From Thermosipho sp. (in: thermotogales) (GTDB lineage Bacteria; Thermotogota; Thermotogae; Thermotogales; Fervidobacteriaceae), in assembly GCA_017656345.1 (NCBI GenBank), contig JACDNZ010000010.1:19848-83847 (forward strand): a stretch of 64,000 nucleotides of DNA, in the 5' to 3' direction. The notes beneath the pieces were generated by a model. That model was not told the origin of the DNA. It did not search any database and worked only from the letters and a program-made list of their open reading frames with translations. Positions 49,764 through 59,000 of this stretch are shown here, in pieces (the stretch's first letter is position 1; each line of letters begins with the position of its first letter). Made by a program: the position numbers and the translations under genes.

Positions 49764-50183
49764 ATGAAAAAGATAAGCAAAGCTAAATTAATAATAAATG
49801 GTAAGATAATGTCCTTTCCCTTTAACCCAGAAAAATTTAGAAAAGCAGTTGGGATAGAATATTCAGAGATAAAAAGTGCTGGAACAAACTATCCTATAAA
49901 TCAATTTAGTGGAGGGAAAACAGCAGAGATAACTTTTGATATTTATTTAAACGCAAGAGAAGGACATGATGTAAAAGGGTTCATAGCTTTTTTAAATGAT
50001 GGATTACCTTATGAAAGATATACCCCACCTTTTAATGTACCACCACCAGATGTTATATTTGCATATGGTTGGTTTGTAAAGAGATGTAAAATAAAAGAGT
50101 TTACAACTGATTATACAATGTTTGATAGGGACTTAAATCCTTTAGAAGCAAAAATAAATTTAACTTTAATAATTGTACCATAG
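49764..50183 (+). CDS. Tail tube-initiator/baseplate protein (CIS tube N-terminal-like)
   Basis: 139 residues. SKAKLIINGKIMSFPFNPEKFRKAVGIEYSEIKSAGTNYPINQFSGGKTAEITFDIYLNAREG matches the domain found at the N-terminus of Afp7-like proteins of contractile injection systems, which in those is fused to LysM. Here the LysM part is the next gene. Confidence 0.75.
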   Translation: MKKISKAKLIINGKIMSFPFNPEKFRKAVGIEYSEIKSAGTNYPINQFSGGKTAEITFDIYLNAREGHDVKGFIAFLNDGLPYERYTPPFNVPPPDVIFAYGWFVKRCKIKEFTTDYTMFDRDLNPLEAKINLTLIIVP

Positions 50184-50195
50184 GAGGTGCATAAA

Positions 50196-50480
50196 ATGGC
50201 AATATACGAAGGTAGTAGATATATAGGCAGTAAAACTTTAATAGATAAAAATGGTATAAGATATTTAAAATCTAGGAAACCTAAAATAAAACCTCATAAA
50301 GATGATTATATTATACAATTTAAAGCTGGAGATAGATTAGATTTATTAGCTAAAAGATTTTATGGTGACTCTCAATTACAATGGGTAATTTTAGACGCTA
50401 ACCCAGAATATTTTTCACCTTTAGATATTGAAGTAGGGGATTATTTAGTAATACCTAACCCAGAAAGGATAGATGTATAA
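50196..50480 (+). CDS. LysM-like baseplate protein (gp53-like)
   Basis: The track GTG at 50187 is in the SD; ATG 50196 gives 94 residues. YIIQFKAGDRLDLLAKRFYGDSQLQWVILDANPEYFSPLDIEVGDYLVIPNPERI is a LysM-type fold as in T4 gp53/Afp7 C-terminus, joining tube to hub. Its last base overlaps the next ATG. Confidence 0.8.
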   Translation: MAIYEGSRYIGSKTLIDKNGIRYLKSRKPKIKPHKDDYIIQFKAGDRLDLLAKRFYGDSQLQWVILDANPEYFSPLDIEVGDYLVIPNPERIDV

Positions 50481-51295
50481 TGCAAGATAGAAGAATTTTA
50501 GAAGAGTATTGGTTTCAAATTATAATAGATAATAAACCTCTACCTCAAGAGTATTATAAGTATATAGAAGAAGTTATGGTTGATGAAATAGATGATAAAG
50601 CTGATTTAGGTAGAGTTGTAATAAATGATGTTGATAGAATATTTTTAAATGACCCTAAAATATTAGAAGATACCCCTATAGTTATAAAAATGGGTCATTA
50701 TAAAGGTGATAGAAGAACAATGTTAGAAGGAAAGATTAGTCATATTGACGTTGACTTTCAACCTAATAATATACCTAGAGTAACTATTAATGCTTTAGAT
50801 AATAGTAAGAAAATGGATAGTGAAAAGAAAACTAGAATATTTAGAGATATGAAAAAGTCAGATGTAGTAGCTACTATTTTAAGAGAGCATGGATTTATTC
50901 CTAAAGTAGAAGATACTAAAATTGTAATGGGTCAAATATCACAGGATAATGAAACAGATATACAATTTATTCAAAGACTTGCTAAAGAAGAAGGGTTTTA
51001 TTGTTATACTATTAATGTAAATGAGTTTTATTTTGGAAGGCGACAAAAATCTCAAACTCCAACAGAAGTTTTAACTTATGGTAATGGTGGAGAGATAATT
51101 TCTTTTAGACCAAGATATGTAGAAAAATATAATAGTTCTAATACAACTACAACGCAAGATATAGATTTATATAAAGGTGATACTAAATTGAGCGAAAAAT
51201 CTAAAACAGATGTTACAGGTGATGGAAATATTAGTGGTGTAGAAATAGATAAAGGAGATGGTTCAGTAGTAGAAGTTAAGAAGAGAAAGAGGTGA
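50480..51295 (+). CDS. Baseplate hub protein, N-terminal part (gpD/gp27-like)
   Basis: 271 residues. Pattern VMVDEIDDKADLGRVVINDVDRIFLNDPKILEDTPIVIKMGHYKGDRRTMLEGKISHIDVDF, then DMKKSDVVATILREHGF and QDNETDIQFIQRLAKEEGFYCYTINVNEFYFG (QxxETDxxFIxRLAxExGF is the late-control-D signature). The protein stops where the family would continue into its last domain, which is encoded by the next gene. Confidence 0.85.
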   Translation: MQDRRILEEYWFQIIIDNKPLPQEYYKYIEEVMVDEIDDKADLGRVVINDVDRIFLNDPKILEDTPIVIKMGHYKGDRRTMLEGKISHIDVDFQPNNIPRVTINALDNSKKMDSEKKTRIFRDMKKSDVVATILREHGFIPKVEDTKIVMGQISQDNETDIQFIQRLAKEEGFYCYTINVNEFYFGRRQKSQTPTEVLTYGNGGEIISFRPRYVEKYNSSNTTTTQDIDLYKGDTKLSEKSKTDVTGDGNISGVEIDKGDGSVVEVKKRKR

Positions 51296-51300
51296 TTTAA

Positions 51301-51855
51301 TTGAGTAGGTATTCAATAAATAAAAGTACTGGTTATGTTGAATATCTTTATGATGATGAAACTTATGACGAGGATATTAGTACAGGAAGTGACTCCAGCA
51401 CACAGGGAAATTTAGATAAAGAAGCACAGATAGAAGCAGATAAAAAATCAGAACAGATGTTACAAGGTACTCTACAAGTAATACCAAGTGCCAAGTATAC
51501 AGCTAAAAAGAATTATGTATTAAAAGGTTTAGGTGCTGTATTTGATGGTACTTATTATGTAAAACAATGTACTCATAGAATTACTAGAAGTGGTGGATAT
51601 ACTGTTACTATGAAAGTTATAAAAAATGAATTAGGGGGTAGCAGTTCTTCTAATATAAATAAAGAAACTACAAGAAAGCAGAAATATGAAAATACAGACG
51701 TTTATAGTGATATAACTTATACAGTAAAAAGTGGTGATACTCTTTGGAAGATAGCAAAGATAAATAATACAACGATAGACGCTATAGTTAAATTGAATAA
51801 TATTACTAATCCAAACTTAATTATAACAGGTCAAAAATTAAAAATTCCAACATAG
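51301..51855 (+). CDS. Baseplate hub protein, C-terminal part with LysM
   Basis: 184 residues from a TTG after GAGGTGATT, 5 nt after the previous stop. Residues 30-110 ([57 protein letters not shown]) are the C-terminal domain of gpD-like hubs. Residues 138-184 form a LysM ([44 protein letters not shown]), probably peptidoglycan-binding. The hub is thus split into two genes. Confidence 0.85.
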   Translation: MSRYSINKSTGYVEYLYDDETYDEDISTGSDSSTQGNLDKEAQIEADKKSEQMLQGTLQVIPSAKYTAKKNYVLKGLGAVFDGTYYVKQCTHRITRSGGYTVTMKVIKNELGGSSSSNINKETTRKQKYENTDVYSDITYTVKSGDTLWKIAKINNTTIDAIVKLNNITNPNLIITGQKLKIPT

Positions 51856-51865
51856 GAGTGATAAA

Positions 51866-52495
51866 ATGCGAAGAAAATATTATGGTAAATATAGAGCAAT
51901 TGTGTTTGATGTAGACGACCCTAAATTAATGGGTAGGGTAAGAGTAAAAATCCCTTCTATTTTAGGTGATAGACCTAGTAATTGGGCTATACCAGTAACT
52001 CCTTTTATAACAGATTTTTACGGTTTACAAAAAGATGATATAGTTTGGGTAGAATTTGAAGAAGGTCACATAGATAGACCTCTAGTAGTAGGTGTGTGGT
52101 GGAAAGAAAGAGAAACACCTATAAAAGAGTATAACGATAGTTATGCAGATAATCTAAAAAGAAGGAGAATAAAAACTAATAAGCATACAATAGATTTAGT
52201 TGACAAAGACGGAGAAGAACAAATAATTATAACTGATATGAATAATAACAAAATTGTTATTGATAGCGTTAATAATATAATAACAGTAGAAAGTACTGGA
52301 ACACTAAATATAAATGCTAATAATGTAAATTTAGGTGGTGCAAATGGTAAAAGTGTAGCTAGAGTAGATGATGAAGTAGAGATAACAATAACAGGTACAA
52401 CTAGTTCCTCTGGTGACCCTTCACATACACATACTATAAATTTAACAGTAACAGGTAAAATAACTAAAGGGTCAGATATTGTAAAGTCACTATAG
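51866..52495 (+). CDS. Baseplate spike/gpV-like protein (gp5 OB fold)
   Basis: 209 residues. The N-terminal OB fold YYGKYRAIVFDVDDPKLMGRVRVKIPSILGDRPSNWAIPV ... DDIVWVEFEEGHIDRPLVVGVWW is typical gp5/VgrG. A repetitive beta segment (NNKIVIDSVNNIITVESTGTLNINANNVNLG) would form a triple-stranded helix, and the end has SHTHTINLTV. It caps the tail tube and pierces the envelope. Confidence 0.9.
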   Translation: MRRKYYGKYRAIVFDVDDPKLMGRVRVKIPSILGDRPSNWAIPVTPFITDFYGLQKDDIVWVEFEEGHIDRPLVVGVWWKERETPIKEYNDSYADNLKRRRIKTNKHTIDLVDKDGEEQIIITDMNNNKIVIDSVNNIITVESTGTLNINANNVNLGGANGKSVARVDDEVEITITGTTSSSGDPSHTHTINLTVTGKITKGSDIVKSL

Positions 52496-52507
52496 GAGGT
52501 GATAATC

Positions 52508-52915
52508 TTGGAATCTAAACTTTTAGGTTTTAAAGGTATTTCTTTTCCTTTTAGAATTGACTCTTCTGGTAGAGTCGCAACTTCTACTACAAGCCCTAAC
52601 GATTTTACACACATAAAAGAAAGTATAGAGCAAATATTAAAGACCAGAAAATATGAAAGAATTATGGAAAATGATTTTGGTAATGAAATTGATATATCAT
52701 TATTTGAAGTGGCAGATGACCCAACTAATTTAGCAATTTTAAAGCATAATATTACTGAATGTATAGAAACTTGGGATAATAGAGTAAAAGTTTTAGATGT
52801 AAAATTTGAAATAGAGGATACTTTAATAAACGCTTATATAACTATATTTGTTAAAAAGTATTTAGTTACTGATGTAGTTACAGTTACTTTTGAAAGAAAG
52901 GTCGGTGAGTATTAA
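52508..52915 (+). CDS. Baseplate wedge protein gp25/gpW-like
   Basis: The track GTG (52499) overlaps the SD AGGAGGTG; TTG 52508 gives about 135 residues. HIKESIEQILKTRKYERIMENDFGNEIDISLFE has the conserved xTxxxERxMxxxFGxxL pattern of gp25. Essential sheath-baseplate link. Its last base overlaps the next ATG. Confidence 0.9.
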   Translation: MESKLLGFKGISFPFRIDSSGRVATSTTSPNDFTHIKESIEQILKTRKYERIMENDFGNEIDISLFEVADDPTNLAILKHNITECIETWDNRVKVLDVKFEIEDTLINAYITIFVKKYLVTDVVTVTFERKVGEY

Positions 52916-54330
52916 TGAAAAGTAAAAGTAAACATATAGATTTTGTTACTAAAGACTATGAAGGTTTTAGACAACTTATGATTGACGCTATACCTAAATA
53001 TTTACCAGAGTGGACTGATAGAAGTCAGAGTGATTTTGGTATAGTTCTTATTGAGTTATTTGCTTATGGACTTGATATTTTATCTTACTATCAAGATAAA
53101 GCAATTAATGAAAACTTACTATCTACAGCACAGATAAGAGAAAGTGTAGTTAATTTAGCTAGATTTTTAGGTTATGAAGCTACTCCACAAACACCAGCTA
53201 AAGTTATGGTTCAATTTACTAAATATAGTGACTTATTAAATCAAGATGTTGTAATACCAGCAGGAACAAAAGTTAGTACTTCTGACGGTAAAATTATATT
53301 TGAAACAGATAGTGAATTAACTATACCTAGTGGGCAATTATCAGCACAGATAAGTTGTACTCATGGTGTAACTTATTCAAATGATGTAATAGGAAAAAGT
53401 GACGGAAGCGAAAATCAAGTATTTAAACTAACTCAACCTAATGTATTATTAGATACAGTTTCAATATATACCCAAGATAGTGATGGTACATTAGAGAAGT
53501 GGGATAGAGTAGATAACTTTTTAAATTCTACTGTAGATGATAAACATTATAGGTTATATGAAATTGGCGAATTTACCTATGTCGAATTTAGTAATGGTAA
53601 CTCTGGTATGATACCACCTGTAGATGTTAAAATAGTAGCTTCATATAGAGTAGGAGGTGGAGAAGAAGGTAATGTAGGTGCTAATACTTTAGTAAGATTA
53701 TATGATGATTACATTGATGGTATAGAAAGTGTTACAAACCCTTCAAGTCCTTATGAATTAGGTAAAGAGAAAGAAAGTATAGAAAGTATAAGATTAAATG
53801 CACCTAAAGCATTTAGAACTAATTTAAGGGCTGTTACTAAGCAGGATTTTGAAGATATAGCCACTTCCTTAGACGGAGTAGCAAAAGCTAAATTAGAAGA
53901 ATTATTTGATTTTGAAAGGAACGTAAATTTATATATTGTACCAGATACTTACGATACCCCTACCCAAAAATTAAAGGATTATGTAAAAACAGAAATAGAA
54001 AAAGTAATGTTGGTAAACACTAATCTAAATGTTTTAGACCCAACTTATGTGGATTTTGACTTAACATTAGATTTAGTTGTAGAAGATAACTATGTTAGAG
54101 ATGATGTGGCAAATAACTTAAAAACTTTAATAGAAGAAGAGTTTAATATACAATACATGGATTTTGGAGAAAATATAAAACTAAAAGATATTTTAGCATT
54201 AACTAGAGATGTAGAAGGTATAGAAGATTTAACAGTAACTAGTACCTTACCAACTGTTACAGAATATGAAATATTGAGATTAAATACTGTTACAATAAAT
54301 GCTACAGGGGGTGTTGTAATTGGACAGTAA
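52915..54330 (+). CDS. Baseplate wedge protein gpJ/gp6-like
   Basis: 471 residues. DFVTKDYEGFRQLMIDAIPKYLPEWTDRSQSDFGIVLIELFAYGLDILSYYQDKAINENLL, VVIPAGTKVST, and LNAPKAFRTNLRAVTKQDFEDIA form the recognisable baseplate J pattern. Builds the baseplate wedge with gp25-like and gpI-like neighbours. Confidence 0.93.
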   Translation: MKSKSKHIDFVTKDYEGFRQLMIDAIPKYLPEWTDRSQSDFGIVLIELFAYGLDILSYYQDKAINENLLSTAQIRESVVNLARFLGYEATPQTPAKVMVQFTKYSDLLNQDVVIPAGTKVSTSDGKIIFETDSELTIPSGQLSAQISCTHGVTYSNDVIGKSDGSENQVFKLTQPNVLLDTVSIYTQDSDGTLEKWDRVDNFLNSTVDDKHYRLYEIGEFTYVEFSNGNSGMIPPVDVKIVASYRVGGGEEGNVGANTLVRLYDDYIDGIESVTNPSSPYELGKEKESIESIRLNAPKAFRTNLRAVTKQDFEDIATSLDGVAKAKLEELFDFERNVNLYIVPDTYDTPTQKLKDYVKTEIEKVMLVNTNLNVLDPTYVDFDLTLDLVVEDNYVRDDVANNLKTLIEEEFNIQYMDFGENIKLKDILALTRDVEGIEDLTVTSTLPTVTEYEILRLNTVTINATGGVVIGQ

Positions 54331-55435
54331 TAAAAATTTTGGTAGTATTTTTTACAACACCCTCCCAGAAGTATATAGAAATGAGGATACTTCTAAACAA
54401 TTAGAAAACTTTTTAAAAGTTTTCGGTGAAGGTGCTAATTTCTTATATAGTAAGATATATGATTATTATAACTTGTTTAATGTTGATAAAGTGCCGAAAG
54501 AGTTACTACCTTATTTAGCAGAGATGTTAGGTTTTTATTTCCCTTACGATATACCAGAGCAAGACCAAAGAAAGTTTATAAAAATAATTCCTTACCTTTA
54601 TAGACTAAAAGGAACTCCTACAAGTTTTGAATATTTAGGTAGAGAATTATTTGGTTGGGATACTAAAGTTGAAAAAAATAAAGTTTTCTATACAGGTGAA
54701 GACCCTGTAGGCGGTGAAACTCAAATTTTAGATAATGAAACAGCAGTAGTAAAAGTTTATGCTGACGTAGAAGAATCTTTAGTATTTAATAAGGTAGAAA
54801 ATTTTAAAAAATTTGCTGAATTTATAAGACCTATAAATACTATAATAAGTGTGGTTATTTCTTACTTATATTTTGATGAATATAATAAATATAAATTAAG
54901 TGAAACTTCTTCTGGAATATTAAAATTCGTATCTACAGATGAAAAAGATATATCCACCATGACAAACACAAGTATTTATGATATACTAACAATGAAGGTA
55001 GTAGAAGAATTATTTGATAAAAATAAGGTAAGTGATATTACCATAATTGCATTAAATGATATTAATTTTAAATTAAATTCTAATTTATTATTAAATGGTT
55101 TACTTTCTGATATAAGTTCATATGATAAAACTGTTATAATTTTAAAAGAAATACTAGAAAGTTATAAAAAAGTGCCAACTGATGTAATAAGTAATAAAGT
55201 AACTTTAGTTACAATTAATGAAACATTTACAAAGAAACAAACCGACCAACAATTAGAGGATATAAAAACAGCATATGAAGAATCTAATTTAATAACAATT
55301 ATAGGTTTACCAGAAGTAAGTAGTCTAAATAATGATAATTTTAAATTAAGTGTTAATTTTAGACTAAACGGTATAACTTCATTCGACAAAATTATTTATA
55401 GTGATAATTCAGTACAATATTTATATCATTATTAA
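54320..55435 (+). CDS. Tail protein gpI-like (baseplate)
   Basis: 371 residues from a TTG overlapping gpJ by 11 nt. FYNTLPEVYRNEDTSKQLENFLKVFGEGANFLYSKIYDYYNLFNVDKVPKELLPYLAEMLGF and LKGTPTSFEYLGRELFG are the gpI hallmarks. The C-terminal ~170 residues are an extra repetitive region with two similar segments (NFKLNSNLLLNGLLSDISSYDK and NFKLSVNFRLNGITSFDK), possibly an adaptor for fibres. Confidence 0.85.
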   Translation: MDSNKNFGSIFYNTLPEVYRNEDTSKQLENFLKVFGEGANFLYSKIYDYYNLFNVDKVPKELLPYLAEMLGFYFPYDIPEQDQRKFIKIIPYLYRLKGTPTSFEYLGRELFGWDTKVEKNKVFYTGEDPVGGETQILDNETAVVKVYADVEESLVFNKVENFKKFAEFIRPINTIISVVISYLYFDEYNKYKLSETSSGILKFVSTDEKDISTMTNTSIYDILTMKVVEELFDKNKVSDITIIALNDINFKLNSNLLLNGLLSDISSYDKTVIILKEILESYKKVPTDVISNKVTLVTINETFTKKQTDQQLEDIKTAYEESNLITIIGLPEVSSLNNDNFKLSVNFRLNGITSFDKIIYSDNSVQYLYHY

Positions 55436-55450
55436 AGGAGGTAGAAATTT

Positions 55451-55975
55451 ATGTATCAAGAAAAATTAAATCCTAAATTTAAAGGTGAAGTAACAGATGT
55501 TTTAATTAATACTAAAACAGGTGAGAAAAAAGTATTATGGACTAGTAAAAATGTTGTTGTTGATGATTTCTCTAAATTAATCGCGGCTTTAGTAAAGAAT
55601 GAATCTGGTTATAGTGGTGCATTGTATTGGGCTGTAGGTAGTGGTTCTGATTCTTGGGACGACAGTAATCCACCGTTACCTAGTGTAACAGATACTAAAT
55701 TAACTTCTGAAACTTATAGAAAAGCTATTACAGCAGATGATATGGCATTTTTAGATGACAATGGAAATGAAACAGCTACTATAACAAATAAGTTACAAAT
55801 AAAAGTAACATTTACTGAAACAGAAGCTAATGGTGCATTAAGAGAATTTGGAATATTCGGAGGTAATGCAACTTCTACTAAAGATAGTGGTATAATGATA
55901 AATCATAAAATACACCCTCTAATTTACAAAACTAGTGACATGATTTTAGAGAGAACAATAAGATTCACTTTCTAA
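55451..55975 (+). CDS. Tail fibre-associated/baseplate protein
   Basis: 174 residues. NPKFKGEVTDVLINTKTGEKKVLWTSKNVVVDDFSKLIAALVKNESGYSGALYWAVGSG then TLREFGIFGG-like ALREFGIFGG: a pattern common in phage proteins encoded between gpI and fibres. Mostly beta strands. Exact role unknown; probable fibre connector. Confidence 0.75.
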   Translation: MYQEKLNPKFKGEVTDVLINTKTGEKKVLWTSKNVVVDDFSKLIAALVKNESGYSGALYWAVGSGSDSWDDSNPPLPSVTDTKLTSETYRKAITADDMAFLDDNGNETATITNKLQIKVTFTETEANGALREFGIFGGNATSTKDSGIMINHKIHPLIYKTSDMILERTIRFTF

Positions 55976-56000
55976 TTTTTCAGTAAAGGAGGTTAGTTAA

Positions 56001-59000
56001 ATGAGTGCTAATTTTACTAAAGATTCAACTTTTAATAAGGACTCTAACTTCCAGAAAGTTAGGTTTGCCTCTAATGTTCCTCTATTAGAAGTTGAATTAA
56101 ACGAAATGCAGGATATTCAAAATGAAGCAAGAGCAAGTTTAGTAAGAGAACAAGTACCTAGTGGCTTCTTAAAACTTTCAGATATAGAATATCTATTTAA
56201 CCCTAATCAAATTAAATTAAAAGACGAAAGTGTTGCAATAGTAAATGGATATAAAATAACAATACCAGCAGGGACAATAATAACTTTAAATAATCCAGAT
56301 ATTTTAAATACTAGAGATGATTTAGTATTTTTAGAAGTATGGTTTGAAGAAGTAGATTATACAGATACTATTTATAAATATGGTGGCGAAGGTCAAGAAA
56401 CTTTAACTAATGAAATTTTAGACAGTAGAGCAGGGATAGAAACAACTAGAAGAGTGCAACTAAAATGGAGATTAAGAGTAGTAGATAATGTAGATTTTTC
56501 ACAAGACGAAGAAGGTTTAACTTTAGTTAATGCAAAAGCACAACTAGATAATGAAAGTTCAGTAAAATTTGTTAAAGATACTAAAGATGTAGGATTATAT
56601 GTAGCAGAAGATAGCACTTTAGGATATGACAATAAATGTTATGCTATACCAATGTTTAAAGTTCATAGACGACCAAGTTGTGGGTATATGAGAAGTAATG
56701 AATATAATAAAGTATATCCTTTAGGAAATGTTAAAAATTTATGGTATTTAGAAAACGCTACTAGAATAGCTCATGTGAGTGACAATGGGCAAGTTAGCGT
56801 AACTGTGAAGGGTAGGACGTATACAAATTTATTAGGTAGTGATGGGGATTGTGAGGATACAAGTAAATTTACTCCTTATCATTCGCAAGCAACATTAGAT
56901 AGTACAAATAAAGTATTTGGGAATAATAGTATTAAAATTACAATAGACACAGGATATACATTAGGCTCTATAGATACTCAAGATTTATTATCAAAGATGA
57001 AACAAGGTAGTTATTATTTTGCAAGTGCTTATTTAAAAAATGGTAATGCAACTGATATGTATTTAGTTTATAACGGTGTTTATGATACAACTAATGTAAA
57101 ATCTTCATTAGTAAGCGATAATAATTTTAAAAGAGTTGGGCTTAAAATATCACCGACGTATTTTGATACTGCAAGTAGTGCAAAATTAGGGGTAGTAGTT
57201 GAAGGTACAGAAGGTCAATATGGTTATGTAGATGGTGTAATGCTCGTAGAAATTACAGAAGAAGAATATAACAACCTAACAGTAGACGAATTATTAGAGA
57301 AATATCCATATGTGAGTGGCACTAAATCTACAAACAGCGTCAGAGTTAAGAGTGTTGGGAAGAATTTAATATATTCAGCATATAAAGCAGAAGACATTGG
57401 CTCAAATGTTGAAGTATTAAGTGATAGTAGTTTTAAAGTTACAAATGATGATTATAATGGTAAAAAATGGACATTAAAAGTTAAACCAAATACTACTTAC
57501 ATTTTGCAATTTAAACAAAAAGATTATACTGATAATGCTGTATATTTACAAGTATATGATTCTGTTGGAAATAAACTTGTAAATATAAATGCTGGATTAG
57601 CAGATTATTATTACAAAACTTTTACAACATTAGATAACGATTTAATTACTATAGAAATCAGAACAGGTGGAACTGTTACAAATAAAACGTTCTATGACAT
57701 CCAACTCGAAGAAGGCGACACAGCAACAGAATACGAACCATACAAAGAAAGCGTACAATACATCACACTTCCAGATGGTGTTGATGGGTTGCACTCACTT
57801 CCAAATGGCGTTAAAGATGAAATTACCGAAGATGGAAGGCTTATAAAGAAAGTCGAGCAAGAAACTATAACAGAAACAGGTGCAATATTGAATACAACTC
57901 TTTGTACTAATATTGATTTAATCGCTATACCTAAACCTAGCAACTCATATGTATACGGAAATAAAAATGTAAATTCGGGTGCAGTATATATTCCTGCTAC
58001 AAAAGGGCAATCCAATGCTACAGGAACGTCATCTTTTGATGATGTAGCAAATATAGGAAAATTTACTTGCACAATAGGGGATAGTTATATTCATATAGGT
58101 GTTACAAAAGGGTTGTATGCTGATATATCTAGTGCTATGAGTGGTGAAGGATTAACTGGAACTCCATTAATTTATCAGTTAGCAGAGCCAGTTATTTATG
58201 ATTTAAATCTAGAAGGAGATTTATACTTTACAGAAGGAACATATCACGTTATAGTAGATTGTTTACCTTCTGAAAAAGTTACTCCAGTATTAAATGCTGG
58301 AAATTATGAAATAACATTATCTAATTCAAACGCAGAAATAGAGGGAATAACTGTAGATGGACACAATGTAACACATTTATGGGCTATAAATGGTAATACT
58401 GCAACTATACCAGAAGCTAATTATATAGCAGGTGAATATAAAGTATATTATAAAGAAACTGATGGAGAAGTATTACCAGATACAACTATAACAGTAGGAA
58501 GTCAAACTTTACAATTAAATGGGCAATCAATAGGAACATTAACTTTAACTGCTGATGATTTACCATATAAAAGACACGCTGACGGTGCTATAGACTATGT
58601 AGATAGTAACTCAATATCAGATAGACCAGATGGATTATTTGCAAATATAATTAATGAAAGAGATATACTAGACCTTAGACATAAAGTAAGTCTAACAGGA
58701 TTTAACTATCAGAAGTTATTAGAAGAAAATTTTGATAAACTACTTCGTGGTGAATTGCAAACTAAAGAAAAAACTAAAATGAAAAAGACTTACTTTGGTA
58801 TACCAAAAACTCCAATAGACGAGCATACTGTATTTTATGCAAGTTTTGATGGAACCACTATAGCAGAAGTAGGAGGAAGTTTATCTGATTTATCTAATGA
58901 TTTTATCCCTATGCCAACTGGTTTAGGTATTAAGTTTAATTTATCATATCAAGAATTAAATATTAATACAATAAGCCCAAATGAAGGTACAGTAGATTTT

